Shown: positions 9,231 through 19,380, counted from the first letter of the stretch. The stretch is 64,000 bases of DNA from Mixta hanseatica (GCF_023517775.1 NZ_CP082904.1:3100001-3164000), one strand, 5' to 3'. Numbers and translations: made by a program. Notes: generated by a model from the sequence alone, not told the origin.

Positions 9231-9887
9231 ATGACTATCCATGATGACGCCGCCACTATCCTTTTGATTGACGATCATCCAATGCTGCGTAACGGCGTTA
9301 AACAGCTGATTAGTCTGGATTCGCAGCTGAAAGTGATCGCCGAGGCGGGTAATGGCGAACAGGGTCTGGCGCTGGCTGAGCAGCTCGATCCTGATTTAAT
9401 TTTGCTTGATTTGAATATGCCAGGCACCAACGGCCTGGAGACGCTCGACCTTTTGCGCCGTATTGATCTTTCGGGACGCATCGTCGTCTTTACCGTGTCA
9501 AATGATGAAGAGGATGTGGTCAGCGCGTTGAAGCGCGGCGCTGATGGTTACCTGTTGAAAGATATGGAGCCAGAGGAGCTGCTGACCTCCCTGCATCAGG
9601 CCGCAGCCGGCCAACTGGTATTAAGCGAAGCCCTGACCTCCGTGCTGATTAGCAGCCTGCGCGAAGCGCCGCCGACGACGCAGCGCGATCTACAGCAGCT
9701 TACCCGACGCGAGCTGGATATTTTGCGGCAAATTGCGCGCGGCCTGCCGAATAAAACCATCGCCCGTAAACTGAATATCACCGAAAGCACGGTAAAAGTG
9801 CACGTAAAACATTTGCTGAAAAAGCTACAGCTCAAATCGCGGGTAGAAGCGGCGGTCTGGTATTTGCAACACAAGGCGGGAAATTAA
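9231..9887 (+). CDS. narL: Nitrate/nitrite response regulator NarL
   Basis: Two-component response regulator of the NarL/FixJ family. Receiver domain at about residues 8-125 with the phospho-acceptor Asp60 ([10 protein letters not shown]), then a LuxR-type helix-turn-helix at about 152-210 ([15 protein letters not shown], then [14 protein letters not shown]). It is 218 aa and clearly closer to NarL than to NarP, for example [16 protein letters not shown] and [10 protein letters not shown]. In E. coli narX lies directly upstream in the same operon; here the gene is divergent from narK with no narX. A 7-2-7 NarL/NarP site lies in front of it. Confidence 0.96.
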   Translation: MTIHDDAATILLIDDHPMLRNGVKQLISLDSQLKVIAEAGNGEQGLALAEQLDPDLILLDLNMPGTNGLETLDLLRRIDLSGRIVVFTVSNDEEDVVSALKRGADGYLLKDMEPEELLTSLHQAAAGQLVLSEALTSVLISSLREAPPTTQRDLQQLTRRELDILRQIARGLPNKTIARKLNITESTVKVHVKHLLKKLQLKSRVEAAVWYLQHKAGN

Positions 9888-9927
9888 GAAACGGCGGGCG
9901 ACTGGCTTATCGTCCGCCGCTGAGGGG

Positions 9928-10295
9928 TTATTTAGAAGGCTGCTCTTTTAACGGCGCGGGATGTTCTGCGTCGTGATGAACCTCGTGTTCATGCTCAGTC
10001 ATCGCGACCGCATGTACGCGCTTGCGGACGCCGAACCAACCCAGCACCAGCACCAGAGCGATCAGCGGAAGCGACGCCACGGTAAAGGTGCCGTTAGGGT
10101 AGTCAAATGCCATCAGCACCAGCACATTCGCCAGAAACAGCAGCGTCAGCCATGAGGTCACCGGCGCGCCAGGCAGCTTAAAGCTAACCTCATCGGCCTT
10201 GCCCTCTTTAATCGCCTTACGCAGGCGCATCTGGCAGACAATAATAAACGCCCAGGTAGAAAGAATGCCCAACGAGGCGATGTTAAGCACAATTT
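9928..10295 (-). pseudogene. ansP: 3' remnant of L-asparagine permease AnsP
   Basis: The last 121 codons of an amino-acid/polyamine/organocation permease. The sequence (VLNIASLGILSTWAFIIVCQ, LRKAIKEGKADEVSFKLPGAP, MAFDYPNGTFTVASLP) matches the C terminus of E. coli AnsP, which is about 499 aa, so three quarters of the gene is missing. The upstream side stops exactly at the left end of IS1 at 10296. No other part of ansP is found on the far side of the IS, so this is a deletion and not a simple interruption. The tail is rich in His and Glu. Confidence 0.93.
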
Positions 10296-10350
10296 GGTGA
10301 TGCTGCCAACTTACTGATTTAGTGTATGATGGTGTTTTTGAGGTGCTCCA

Positions 10351-10626
10351 GTGGCTTCTGTTTCTATCAGCTGTCCCTCCTGTTCAGCTACTGACGGGGT
10401 GGTGCGTAACGGCAAAAGCACCGCCGGACATCAGCGCTATCTCTGCTCTCACTGCCGTAAAACATGGCAACTGCAGTTCACTTACACCGCTTCTCAACCC
10501 GGTACGCACCAGAAAATCATTGATATGGCCATGAATGGCGTTGGATGCCGGGCAACTGCCCGCATTATGGGCGTTGGCCTCAACACGATTTTACGTCACT
10601 TAAAAAACTCAGGCCGCAGTCGGTAA
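10351..10626 (+). CDS. insA: IS1 protein InsA
   Basis: 91-aa DNA-binding protein that binds the IS1 ends and represses transposition. Zinc-ribbon cysteines CPSC near the N terminus and CSHC around residue 32 are visible, followed by the helix-turn-helix region ([16 protein letters not shown]). Near its 3' end an A6C run at 10602-10608 allows a -1 frameshift into insB, making the transposase. Confidence 0.97.
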
Positions 10627-11048
10627 CCTCGCGCATACAGCCGGGCAGTGACGTCATCGTCTGCGCGGAAATGGACGAACAGTGGGGCTATGTCGGGGCT
10701 AAATCGCGCCAGCGCTGGCTGTTTTACGCGTATGACAGGCTCCGGAAGACGGTTGTTGCGCACGTATTCGGTGAACGCACTATGGCGACGCTGGGGCGTC
10801 TTATGAGCCTGCTGTCACCCTTTGACGTGGTGATATGGATGACGGATGGCTGGCCGCTGTATGAATCCCGCCTGAAGGGAAAGCTGCACGTAATCAGCAA
10901 GCGATATACGCAGCGAATTGAGCGGCATAACCTGAATCTGAGGCAGCACCTGGCACGGCTGGGACGGAAGTCGCTGTCGTTCTCAAAATCGGTGGAGCTG
11001 CATGACAAAGTCATCGGGCATTATCTGAACATAAAACACTATCAATAA
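10545..11048 (+). CDS. insB: IS1 transposase ORF InsB (part of InsAB')
   Basis: 167-aa second ORF of IS1, overlapping insA in the -1 frame. It carries the DDE-type catalytic region ([20 protein letters not shown]) and the basic C-terminal segment ([19 protein letters not shown]). The active transposase is normally the InsA-InsB' fusion of about 232 aa made at the A6C heptamer. No disabling mutation is seen, so the element may still be active. Confidence 0.96.
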
Positions 11049-11063
11049 GTTGGAGTCATTACC

Positions 11064-11503
11064 GCCGTGCTGGATTAACTGTAGTAGAAAAGGCATCCGA
11101 GGCTGATGTGGCCCTGATGCGCACCAATGCGCCCTTTGAACAGCCGCATTATCAATACTTCTTTGGCCGCCGTCATCATGAAGGCTCACTTGCGTTCCGG
11201 GAAGATGATCAAGATTACCAGATGCTGAAAAAAATCAGCCAGCAGGTGCCGGTCGTCATGACTCTCTATCTGGACAGGCCGGCAATCTTAACTCACGTCA
11301 TTGATAAAACCCAGGCGGTTATCGCCAACTTTGGCCTGAGCGATGAGGTGCTGTTCTCGCGTCTGTTATCCAGCACGCCCTATACCGCACGCCTGCCTTT
11401 TGCCTTGCCCTCCTCTATGGATGAGGTGTTGCAGCAGAAATCTGACGAACCCGACGATCTGCGCGCGGCGCTTTTCCCACTGGGCTACGGCCTGTCACGC
11501 TAA
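11064..11503 (+). pseudogene. 3' remnant of glycoside hydrolase family 3 (beta-glucosidase-like)
   Basis: About 145 codons in frame from the right end of IS1: YRRAGLTVVEKASEADVALM, APFEQPHYQYFFGRRHHEGS, VPVVMTLYLDRPAIL, LPFALPSSMDEV, ending GYGLSR. These are C-terminal features of family 3 glycoside hydrolases (beta-glucosidase/beta-xylosidase type, several hundred residues long). The catalytic N-terminal barrel is missing, so the fragment is non-functional. The next gene, narQ, is intact, so the deletion removed only the 5' portion on this side. Confidence 0.85.
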
Positions 11504-11508
11504 GCTAG

Positions 11509-11538
11509 CGTCGGGGAAAGCAGGCGCTTTCCCCGACG
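11509..11538 (+). terminator. Hairpin after the glycoside hydrolase remnant
   Basis: Thirteen-base-pair perfect stem CGTCGGGGAAAGC / GCTTTCCCCGACG with a 4-nt loop, 5 bp after the stop codon. No T-run follows. It is probably the original 3' hairpin of the family 3 hydrolase gene. Confidence 0.55.
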
Positions 11539-11656
11539 GCATAGTGCCCAATGCGCCGGCCTGGCGCATTACCTGCGCTTAATTTGACTTCACACCGCTG
11601 CGCCCATCCGGGTTTCAGGCTATTATTGCCCCCTCTTTTTTGGGTTAAGTTCTTTT

Positions 11657-13351
11657 ATGCTGAAACGCTCCGTTACCAGTTCTATTGCGCGCGCGCTGGC
11701 CGGCATCGTTATTCTTTCGGTGCTTTCCACCAGCCTGGCGCTGCTGACCTTATCCGGCAGCCTGCGCGATGCGGAAATGATCAATTTTGCCGGCTCACTG
11801 CGCATGCAGATCTATCGCCTGGCCTGGGATCTTGATACGCGCTCACCGGAACTGGAGGCGCATCTGCACTATTATCAGCAGTCATTGAATGCGCCTGTGC
11901 TGCAGCATCTGGACCGCTTTTACGTGCCGGAAAACGTACGCAATCGCTATCAACAGCTCAAATTATCCTGGCCGCTGCTGCGAGAAGATTTAAACAGCGG
12001 CAATCCTGGGCGCTATTCGCAGCATGTGGTGCACTATGTCGGCAAAATCGATCGCTTCGTTTACGATCTGCAGCGTTATGCGGAGCGTAAAATGCAGTTG
12101 GTGGCATTGACCAGCGCCATCGGCTTTGTCGCCATCGTGGCGCTGGCGTTCTGGACTATCCGTCTGACGCGCCGACAGGTCGTCAAGCCGCTGAATCATC
12201 TGGTGGTGGCCAGCCGCTATATTGAACAAGGTAATTTTAACTACCCGCCGCTTGATACCTCACTGGCTAACGAGCTGGGCCTGCTGGCGAATACGTTTAA
12301 CCGCATGTCCGGCGAGCTGAAGCGTCACTACAGCGAACTGGAGAACACCGTTAAGGCGCGTACGGCGGATCTGATGGAGGCCCATCAGACCATGACTATT
12401 TTATATGAGGCTTCCCAGGCGCTGGCGGTAAGCAGCCTGGGCCATCCGACCATTACGCAGGTGATGGAGATCGTCTTTACCCGCGCGCGCCTGACCGCCC
12501 TAAGATTGGATGTTGGGGAGAGCTGGCAGATTGCGCTGGGCGCGCCACGGCCAGATAAAAACTGGCAACGCCTGACGCTGCAGCAGGAAAACCAGCCGGG
12601 GGGCGAGCTAAGCTGGCAGGAAGGCGACCGGGAGCCGCCTGCGCCGCTGATGCAAAGCGTCGGCAACCTGCTGTCACGCGCCATCTGGATCCATCAGGCG
12701 CAAAAGCAACAGCAGCAGCTGCTGCTGATGGAAGAACGTGCCACCATCGCCCGCGAGCTGCATGATTCTCTGGCGCAGGCGCTCTCCTACCTGCGCATTC
12801 AGCTAACCTTACTGAAACGTACGATTAATGCCGAACAGCAACCGGCGCAGCAAATCGTTAGCGACGTCGATCAGGCGCTGGCGGATGCCTACCGTCAACT
12901 GCGCGAGCTGCTGAATACCTTCCGTCTGTCTGTTGATGAAGCCTGTCTGCCCGCCGCGCTGCAGGCGATGCTTACCCCGCTGAAACAGCAAACCAGCGCT
13001 GAGATAAATCTGCACTGCTCCTCCGGCTTTGATGCGCTTACGGCTCAGCAGCAGGTGCATGTTTTACAGATTGTCCGCGAAGCGGTATTGAATGCTATCC
13101 GCCATGCGAATGCCAGCCATATTGAGGTAAGCTGCAGCACGCAGGATAATGGAGAATATCAAATAGTTATCAGCGACGATGGCTGCGGCCTGACCACCAT
13201 CGAAGAACCGGCGGGCCATTATGGCCTGACGATTATGCACGAACGGGCGCAGCGGTTGGGCGGTAGCTTACAGATGGATACTTTACCGACGGAAGGAACG
13301 CGGCTGCAGTTACGTTTTCCATCACAGACAACAGACACGGTGGCGGATTAA
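11657..13351 (+). CDS. narQ: Nitrate/nitrite sensor histidine kinase NarQ
   Basis: Inner-membrane sensor kinase that detects nitrate and nitrite in the periplasm and phosphorylates NarL and NarP. It is 564 aa (E. coli 566). TM1 is at about 13-34. The P-box follows at about 35-55 (SLRDAEMINFAGSLRMQ, with the nitrate-binding Arg at about 49). TM2 is at about 148-168, then HAMP, a central linker, and the HPK7-type kinase core with His369 in MEERATIARELHDSLAQ. ATPase motifs are REAVLNAIRHANAS and SDDGCG. The spacing and sequence fit NarQ rather than NarX. narP follows 62 nt downstream; in E. coli the two genes are far apart. Confidence 0.96.
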   Translation: MLKRSVTSSIARALAGIVILSVLSTSLALLTLSGSLRDAEMINFAGSLRMQIYRLAWDLDTRSPELEAHLHYYQQSLNAPVLQHLDRFYVPENVRNRYQQLKLSWPLLREDLNSGNPGRYSQHVVHYVGKIDRFVYDLQRYAERKMQLVALTSAIGFVAIVALAFWTIRLTRRQVVKPLNHLVVASRYIEQGNFNYPPLDTSLANELGLLANTFNRMSGELKRHYSELENTVKARTADLMEAHQTMTILYEASQALAVSSLGHPTITQVMEIVFTRARLTALRLDVGESWQIALGAPRPDKNWQRLTLQQENQPGGELSWQEGDREPPAPLMQSVGNLLSRAIWIHQAQKQQQQLLLMEERATIARELHDSLAQALSYLRIQLTLLKRTINAEQQPAQQIVSDVDQALADAYRQLRELLNTFRLSVDEACLPAALQAMLTPLKQQTSAEINLHCSSGFDALTAQQQVHVLQIVREAVLNAIRHANASHIEVSCSTQDNGEYQIVISDDGCGLTTIEEPAGHYGLTIMHERAQRLGGSLQMDTLPTEGTRLQLRFPSQTTDTVAD

Positions 13352-13413
13352 TCGCCATCGTTACTTTTTTTTACCCAGCCAGTCACTGCTGGCGGCCTGG
13401 CCCGGGGAGTATT

Positions 13414-14046
13414 ATGAACAACCGACAATTTACCGTGATGCTGGTCGACGATCATCCACTGATGCGCCGGGGAATTCGTCAGCTGCTGGAGTTGAACAGC
13501 AGCTTTGAGGTGGTGGCCGAAGCGAATAACGGCACCGAAGCGCTGGCAGAAGCCAGCCGTCTTTCACCCGATGTGATCCTGCTGGATCTACACATGAAGG
13601 GGATGTCCGGTCTGGATACGCTAAAGGCGCTACGTCATGAAGGCGTGGCGGCACGTATTTTGGTACTCACCGTTTCCGATGCGCGCAACGATATTTACGC
13701 CATGCTGGATGCCGGGGCCGACGGTTACCTGTTGAAAGACAGCGAACCCGAACTGCTGCTACAGCAGATTATCGAGGGCGCTCAGGGGCAAAACGTCTAC
13801 AGCAGTATCGTGCGCGATTATCTGGCGACGCGCGGCCATAGCGCCAACCCGTTTCAAACGCTCACGGAACGCGAGCTGGATGTGCTGCAAGAGGTGGCGC
13901 GCGGGCTCTCGAATAAAGAAATTGCGGCCGCGCTGCATATTTCTGAAGAGACAGTGAAAGTGCATATTCGTAATTTCCTGCGTAAGCTGGATGTGCGTTC
14001 ACGTGTCGCCGCCACCGTACTGTGGCTGGAAAACAAATTGAGCTAG
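13414..14046 (+). CDS. narP: Nitrate/nitrite response regulator NarP
   Basis: NarL/FixJ-family response regulator, 210 aa. Receiver with phospho-acceptor Asp58 (VILLDLHMKGMSGLDTL), then LuxR-type HTH (LTERELDVLQEVARGLSNKEI). [29 protein letters not shown] and the C-terminal DVRSRVAATVLWL follow E. coli NarP, not NarL. It follows narQ with a 62-nt gap and a GGGGAG Shine-Dalgarno, so narQP is probably an operon, as in some other gammaproteobacteria such as Haemophilus relatives (general knowledge). Confidence 0.95.
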   Translation: MNNRQFTVMLVDDHPLMRRGIRQLLELNSSFEVVAEANNGTEALAEASRLSPDVILLDLHMKGMSGLDTLKALRHEGVAARILVLTVSDARNDIYAMLDAGADGYLLKDSEPELLLQQIIEGAQGQNVYSSIVRDYLATRGHSANPFQTLTERELDVLQEVARGLSNKEIAAALHISEETVKVHIRNFLRKLDVRSRVAATVLWLENKLS

Positions 14047-14259
14047 ACTTTCTGCACCCAGGGCGCTTTCTGGCACGATAATTTACACTTTCTCCTCTTT
14101 TCCTCCACGTTTCTTTAATGGCGGACGCGTAAAGTGATTTGGCATGCGATCGCACTGAATCGATAAACACCGCGTACCCTGTAATGGTTGCTGGTTGCGG
14201 CGCCAACGCGACCGGCCGCTTTTCCTGTTGATCACCCCGTATTGAGGAGTGCCGCTTCA

Positions 14260-17200
14260 ATGGCGAATTTTTTCATTGACCGCCCAATCTTTGCCTGGGT
14301 GTTGGCGATAATGATCTGTCTGACCGGCGCGCTGGCGATAAAATCATTGCCGGTAGAGCAATATCCTGACCTTGCGCCGCCCAACGTACGTATTACCGCT
14401 AACTATCCCGGCGCGTCAGCGGCAACGCTGGAAAATACGGTAACGCAGATTATCGAACAGAGCATGACCGGCATCGATAACCTGATGTATATGTCATCGC
14501 AAAGCAGTAACACCGGCCAGGCGACGATCACCCTGACGTTTTCCGCCGGCACCAATCCTGATGAAGCGCGCCAGCAGGTACAAAACCAGCTGCAATCAGC
14601 ACTGCGTAAGCTGCCGCAGGCGGTTCAGCAACAGGGCGTGACGGTCAATAAAACCGGTGAAAGCAATATTCTGATGTTGGCCTTTGTCTCTACCGATGGC
14701 AGCATGGATAAGCAGGATATTGCTGACTACGTGGCGAGTAATATCCAGGATCCGCTCAGCCGTATCAGCGGCGTGGGTCAGGTGGACGCCTACGGCACGC
14801 AGTACGCCATGCGTATCTGGCTTGATCCTAACAAGCTGATTAACTATGCGTTAACCACCAGCGACGTGGTAAGCGCCATCGAATCACAAAACAGCCAGGT
14901 TGCCGTGGGACAGGTTGGCGGCACGCCGTCGGTGGATAACCAGGCGCTAAACGCCACGGTGAATTCTCAGTCTCTGCTGCAAACGCCAGAGCAATTTAAG
15001 GCGATTACGCTGCGTACCAACCGCGACGGCTCCGTGGTCACGCTGGGCGATGTCGCCGAAGTGGCGCTGGGCGCGGAAAAATATGATTACCTCAGCCGCT
15101 ATAACGGCATGGCCGCGTCAGGGCTGGGCGTTAAGCTGGCCTCCGGCGCCAATGAGCTGGAAACCGATCGGCTGGTGCGGGCGCGTATTGCCGAGCTTGC
15201 CCCGTATTTCCCTCATGGGCTGGAGGCGAAAGTCGCCTATGAGACCACGCCGTTTGTTACCGCATCGATCCGTGACGTGGTGAAAACCCTGCTGGAGGCG
15301 GTGCTGCTGGTATTTTTAGTGATGTATCTGTTTATGCAGAACTTCCGCGCCACGCTGATCCCTACCATTGCGGTGCCGGTGGTTTTGCTGGGCACCTTCT
15401 CCGTGCTGTATGCCTGCGGGTTTAGTATTAATACGCTGACCATGTTCGCCATGGTGCTGGCGATCGGGCTGCTGGTGGATGATGCGATAGTGGTAGTGGA
15501 GAACGTCGAACGCCTGATGCAGGAAGAAGGCCTGTCGCCACGCGACGCCACGCGCAAATCGATGGGGCAGATTCAGGGCGCGCTGGTGGGGATTACGCTG
15601 GTGCTCTCCGCCGTATTTGTGCCGATGGCCTTTTTCGGCGGCACCGTTGGCGCCATCTATCGACAGTTTTCCATTACCGTCGTCTCGGCGATGGTGCTGT
15701 CGGTACTGGTGGCGATGATTCTAACGCCCGCGCTTTGCGCCTCGCTGCTGAAGCCGGTCGCGCCGGGACATCATCAGCGTCGCGGCTTTTTCGATTGGTT
15801 TAACCGCATGTTTGCGCGCAATACCGAGCGCTATGAACGGCGCGTCGCCAGGCTGCTACGTCAGGCGGGCCGCTGGCTGTTGCTCTATCTGGCGATTATT
15901 GCCGTGATGGCCCTGATCTTTTTGCATCTGCCCACCTCGTTTCTGCCGCTGGAAGATCGCGGAATTTTTACTACCCAGGTACAACTGCCGCCCGGCTCAA
16001 CTCAGCAGCAAACGCTCAAGGTGGTGGAAAAAGTTGAGCGCTACTATCTGACTCATGAGAAAGAAAATATCGAATCGGTATTCGCCACCGTCGGCTCGGG
16101 GCCGGGCGGCAACGGACAAAACGTGGCGCGCCTGTTTGTGCGCCTGAAAAACTGGGAAGGGCGATCCGATGCCGATCGCACCTCTTTCGCCATTATCGAA
16201 AGGGCTACCAAAGCGTTCCGGAAAATTAATGAGGCGCGGGTGATCGCCAGCAGCCCGCCGGCGATTACCGGCATGGGCAATGCCGCCGGCTTTGATATGG
16301 AACTACAGGATCACGCCGGGATTGGTCACACGAAACTGATGGAGATGCGCGACCAGCTGCTGGCGAAGGCAGGCAGCGATCCGCGTCTGGCGCGCGTGCG
16401 CCATAACGGTCTCGACGACAGCCCACAGCTGCGTATCGATATCGATCAGCGCAAAGCGCAGGCGTTGGGCGTCTCTATTGATGATATCAACAGCACGCTG
16501 ACGACCGGCTGGGGATCCACCTATGTTAATGACTTCCTCGATCGCGGGCGGGTGAAAAAAGTCTATGTGCAGGCGGCGGCGAAATACCGCATGCTGCCGG
16601 ATGATATTAATAAGTGGTACGTGCGCAATAGCCAGGGCGGCATGGTGCCGTTTAGCGCTTTCGCCAAAACCGCCTGGGAAACCGGTTCGCCGCGTCTGGA
16701 GCGTTATAATGGTTATTCCTCGCTGGAGATTGTCGGCGAAGCGGCGCCCGGCGTCAGCACCGGCAGCGCGATGGATGCAATGGAGGAGCTGGTAAGCCAG
16801 CTGCCGCTCGGCGTCGGCCTGCAGTGGACCGGGGCCTCCCTGCAGGAGCGGCTCTCCGGCTCGCAGGCGCCTGCCCTGTATGCCATTTCGCTGCTGGTGG
16901 TGTTCCTGTGCCTGGCGGCCCTGTATGAGAGCTGGTCGATACCTTTTGCCGTGATGCTGGTGGTACCGCTTGGCGTGGTGGGCGCATTAGTCGCCACTTG
17001 GGCGCGCGGGCTGGAAAACGATGTTTATTTCCAGGTAGGGCTGCTGACGGTTATCGGCCTGTCGGCTAAAAATGCCATTTTAATCGTAGAGTTTGCCAAT
17101 GATATTAACAGCCATGGCCGCGATCTGATCGCCTCCACGCTGGAAGCGTGCCATCAGCGTCTGCGTCCGATTCTGATGACCTCGCTGGCATTTGTCTTTG

Positions 17201-17394
17201 GCGTGTTGCCGATGGCCATCAGCCACGGCGCAGGCTCCGGCAGCCAGCATGCGGTAGGAACCGGCGTAATGGGCGGCATGATTTCCGCTACGCTGTTGGC
17301 GATATTTTTCGTTCCGTTATTTTTTGTCCTCATCAGGCGGCGTTTTCCGTTACAAGCCAAACCCAATGCCGCCGAGAAACGTAAGCAGGACTAA
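14260..17394 (+). CDS. acrD: Aminoglycoside/multidrug RND efflux pump AcrD
   Basis: Inner-membrane component of a tripartite RND pump that uses the proton-motive force to export aminoglycosides and anionic compounds through AcrA and TolC. It is 1044 aa (E. coli 1037) and nearly collinear with it, with 12 membrane helices and two large periplasmic loops. Proton-relay aspartates lie in [18 protein letters not shown] (about 407-408). [13 protein letters not shown] and [12 protein letters not shown] follow AcrD. The frame is open upstream to 14188, but ATG at 14260 ([13 protein letters not shown]) has GAGGAG 10 nt upstream and matches the family. No linked acrA-like gene, as in E. coli. Confidence 0.97.
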   Translation: MANFFIDRPIFAWVLAIMICLTGALAIKSLPVEQYPDLAPPNVRITANYPGASAATLENTVTQIIEQSMTGIDNLMYMSSQSSNTGQATITLTFSAGTNPDEARQQVQNQLQSALRKLPQAVQQQGVTVNKTGESNILMLAFVSTDGSMDKQDIADYVASNIQDPLSRISGVGQVDAYGTQYAMRIWLDPNKLINYALTTSDVVSAIESQNSQVAVGQVGGTPSVDNQALNATVNSQSLLQTPEQFKAITLRTNRDGSVVTLGDVAEVALGAEKYDYLSRYNGMAASGLGVKLASGANELETDRLVRARIAELAPYFPHGLEAKVAYETTPFVTASIRDVVKTLLEAVLLVFLVMYLFMQNFRATLIPTIAVPVVLLGTFSVLYACGFSINTLTMFAMVLAIGLLVDDAIVVVENVERLMQEEGLSPRDATRKSMGQIQGALVGITLVLSAVFVPMAFFGGTVGAIYRQFSITVVSAMVLSVLVAMILTPALCASLLKPVAPGHHQRRGFFDWFNRMFARNTERYERRVARLLRQAGRWLLLYLAIIAVMALIFLHLPTSFLPLEDRGIFTTQVQLPPGSTQQQTLKVVEKVERYYLTHEKENIESVFATVGSGPGGNGQNVARLFVRLKNWEGRSDADRTSFAIIERATKAFRKINEARVIASSPPAITGMGNAAGFDMELQDHAGIGHTKLMEMRDQLLAKAGSDPRLARVRHNGLDDSPQLRIDIDQRKAQALGVSIDDINSTLTTGWGSTYVNDFLDRGRVKKVYVQAAAKYRMLPDDINKWYVRNSQGGMVPFSAFAKTAWETGSPRLERYNGYSSLEIVGEAAPGVSTGSAMDAMEELVSQLPLGVGLQWTGASLQERLSGSQAPALYAISLLVVFLCLAALYESWSIPFAVMLVVPLGVVGALVATWARGLENDVYFQVGLLTVIGLSAKNAILIVEFANDINSHGRDLIASTLEACHQRLRPILMTSLAFVFGVLPMAISHGAGSGSQHAVGTGVMGGMISATLLAIFFVPLFFVLIRRRFPLQAKPNAAEKRKQD

Positions 17395-17423
17395 TATCAA
17401 TGCAGGAAATATGCATAAATAAT

Positions 17424-17454
17424 AAAGGCAGCCGGTTAACCGGCTGCCTTATTT
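17424..17454. terminator. Bidirectional terminator between acrD and ypfM
   Basis: AAGGCAGCCGGTT/AACCGGCTGCCTT is a perfect 13-bp palindrome without a real loop, flanked by A-rich and T-rich tracts. It lies 30 nt after acrD and about 65 nt after ypfM, which converges on it, so it can serve both. Confidence 0.85.
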
Positions 17455-17520
17455 CATAGATGGACTGTCAGAGGCAAAGACGACTGCTGTGTGCGTCAAG
17501 CTTCTCTTTATCAGGCATTA

Positions 17521-17580
17521 TTACTTGCGTAACATAGCGTCAATAAAGTCTTTCCAGTTCCCCAGTTCAACATCAATCAT
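17521..17580 (-). CDS. ypfM: 19-residue small protein YpfM
   Basis: A 60-nt ORF encoding MIDVELGNWKDFIDAMLRK. It has a clear AGAGAGG Shine-Dalgarno and sits in the acrD-yffB gap on the strand opposite to acrD, exactly where E. coli has the small protein gene ypfM. The predicted peptide resembles YpfM in size and in the GNWKDFI core. Function is unknown. It is too short for usual ORF cut-offs and is easily missed. Confidence 0.85.
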   Translation of the reverse strand: MIDVELGNWKDFIDAMLRK

Positions 17581-17867
17581 AGTGACCTCTCTTATTATTA
17601 GGCGCTATTTTACGCTCGATTTTCCAGCAAGGGAATTGCTGTTTTCAATATTACTATCGGAATATATCCTAAAAACTTTACTACTTTTTCAAAGTGAGAG
17701 CTGGATCACACTTCAACAAAATTGATTACTTCCGCAAGTGATTAATAAAATGATTGCTGTGGCTTGAACGCTTTTATCAAGCTGCGCGCAGCAAGCCGAA
17801 CATGGACCCAACGCGTTAATTAATGCATTATTCTTTAACGATATTTTCAGAAAAATGGAATAGCAAG

Positions 17868-18251
17868 ATGATGGAAAAGCAGTCGCCTGCCCTCTTTACG
17901 CTTTTTGGCATCAAAAATTGCGACACGATGAAAAAAGCGCGTCGCTTTCTCGATAATCAGCAAATTAACTATCACTATCACGACTATCGGGTGAATGGAT
18001 TAAGCGACGAAACCGTACAGTGCTTTATCGATACGCTCGGCTGGACGCCGCTGATCAATATGCGCGGCACGACCTGGCGCAAACTCGCCGCCGAAGAAAA
18101 AGCGCAGATTGATAACCCGCAGGCAGCAAAAACGCTGATGCTGGCCCAGCCAGCGGTGATCAAACGACCGTTGCTCGTTGCGGCAGACGGATCTATGCTG
18201 CTGGGTTTTAATGAAAACGACTACCAGCAGTTTATTCAGGAGAAGTCATAA
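17868..18251 (+). CDS. yffB: ArsC/Spx-family protein YffB
   Basis: Thioredoxin-fold protein of the ArsC/Spx family, unknown substrate; E. coli YffB has been linked to glutathione-dependent thiol chemistry. Motifs: [17 protein letters not shown] with a single Cys in the active-site loop, [16 protein letters not shown] and the anion-binding VIKRPLLV, then SMLLGF. Length 127 aa, slightly longer than E. coli (118). The start is uncertain: ATG at 17868 or the adjacent ATG at 17871, with a weak GGA upstream. The stop is directly followed by dapE, so yffB-dapE-ypfN is probably one transcript. Confidence 0.93.
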   Translation: MMEKQSPALFTLFGIKNCDTMKKARRFLDNQQINYHYHDYRVNGLSDETVQCFIDTLGWTPLINMRGTTWRKLAAEEKAQIDNPQAAKTLMLAQPAVIKRPLLVAADGSMLLGFNENDYQQFIQEKS

Positions 18252-18252
18252 T

Positions 18253-19380
18253 ATGTTTTGTCCGGTTATTGAGCTGGCGCAGCAGCTGATTCGTCGCCCT
18301 TCTCTCAGCCCCGATGATGCCGGATGTCAGGCGCTTATGATTGCGCGCCTGCAGGCGATTGGCTTCACCATCGAACCGATTAATATCGCCGATACGCAAA
18401 ATTTCTGGGCCTGGCGCGGTCAGGGCGAAACGTTGGCCTTTGCCGGTCATACCGATGTGGTGCCGCCGGGCGATACCAGCCGCTGGATTAACCCGCCGTT
18501 TGAACCCACTATCCGTGATGGCATGCTGTTTGGCCGCGGCGCTGCCGATATGAAAGGCTCGCTGGCGGCAATGGTGGTGGCAGCCGAGCGTTTTGTCGCC
18601 ACCAACCCCCACCATCGCGGGCGCCTGGCGTTTCTGATCACCTCCGATGAAGAGGCCAACGCCACGCACGGCACGGTAAAAGTGGTTGAACACCTGATGG
18701 CGCGTAACGAACGCCTGGATTACTGCCTGGTCGGCGAACCCTCCAGTACGGTTCAGGTAGGCGACGTGGTAAAAAACGGCCGTCGCGGCTCGATTACCGC
18801 TAACCTGACAATTCATGGCGTGCAGGGACATGTCGCCTATCCCCATCTGGCGGATAACCCGGTGCATCGCGCCCTGCCCGCGCTGAATGAGCTGGTCGCC
18901 ACTGAATGGGATCGCGGCAATGAATTCTTCCCGCCCACCAGCATGCAAATTGCCAATATACAGGCCGGCACCGGCAGTAATAACGTGATCCCTGGCGAGC
19001 TGTTTGTGCAGTTTAATTTCCGCTTTAGCACCGAACTGACCGATGCGGACATTCGTCAGCGTGTAGCGGACCTGCTGGAGCGTCATCAGCTGCCCCATAC
19101 TCTTGAATGGAAGCTCTCCGGTCAGCCTTTCCTTACCGCGCGCGGTCAGCTGGTGGATGCGGTAATCAATGCGGTTGAGCACTATACTGAAACCAGGCCT
19201 GAGTTGCAGACGACCGGCGGCACGTCCGATGGTCGTTTTATTGCCCGCATGGGCGCTCAGGTAGTTGAGCTGGGGCCGGTTAACGCCACCATTCATAAAA
19301 TCAATGAGTGCGTGAAGGCATCCGATCTGCAACTGCTGAGCCGTATGTATCAACGCATCATGGAACAGCTGATCGCATAA
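18253..19380 (+). CDS. dapE: Succinyl-diaminopimelate desuccinylase
   Basis: Zinc-dependent hydrolase of the M20 family that converts N-succinyl-LL-diaminopimelate to LL-diaminopimelate, for lysine and peptidoglycan synthesis. It is 375 aa, the same as E. coli. Metal-ligand motifs are [25 protein letters not shown], the catalytic [16 protein letters not shown] and the C-terminal [12 protein letters not shown] at 18253 lies 1 nt after the yffB stop. dapA, another gene of the pathway, is about 7 kb away in the same window. Confidence 0.98.
   Translation: MFCPVIELAQQLIRRPSLSPDDAGCQALMIARLQAIGFTIEPINIADTQNFWAWRGQGETLAFAGHTDVVPPGDTSRWINPPFEPTIRDGMLFGRGAADMKGSLAAMVVAAERFVATNPHHRGRLAFLITSDEEANATHGTVKVVEHLMARNERLDYCLVGEPSSTVQVGDVVKNGRRGSITANLTIHGVQGHVAYPHLADNPVHRALPALNELVATEWDRGNEFFPPTSMQIANIQAGTGSNNVIPGELFVQFNFRFSTELTDADIRQRVADLLERHQLPHTLEWKLSGQPFLTARGQLVDAVINAVEHYTETRPELQTTGGTSDGRFIARMGAQVVELGPVNATIHKINECVKASDLQLLSRMYQRIMEQLIA

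Larger units (their letters stand above)
10296..11063 (+). mobile_element. IS1: IS1 insertion sequence (complete, 768 bp)
   Basis: Both terminal inverted repeats are present: left end starting GGTGATGCTGCCAACTTACT, right end finishing AAGTTGGAGTCATTACC. Length is 768 bp, the canonical IS1 size, with intact insA and insB and a slippery A6C heptamer for the InsAB' fusion. The flanking 9-mers (GCACAATTT left, GCCGTGCTG right) differ, so no target-site duplication remains. The two flanks are ends of unrelated genes, which indicates a deletion next to the IS or recombination between two copies. Confidence 0.98.

Noticed and set aside
10287..11072. Target-site duplication around IS1
   Set aside because: The 9-mers GCACAATTT and GCCGTGCTG differ; no shorter repeat is convincing.
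17489..17725. 78-codon plus-strand frame over ypfM
   Set aside because: No Shine-Dalgarno and no relatives; ypfM on the other strand has both.
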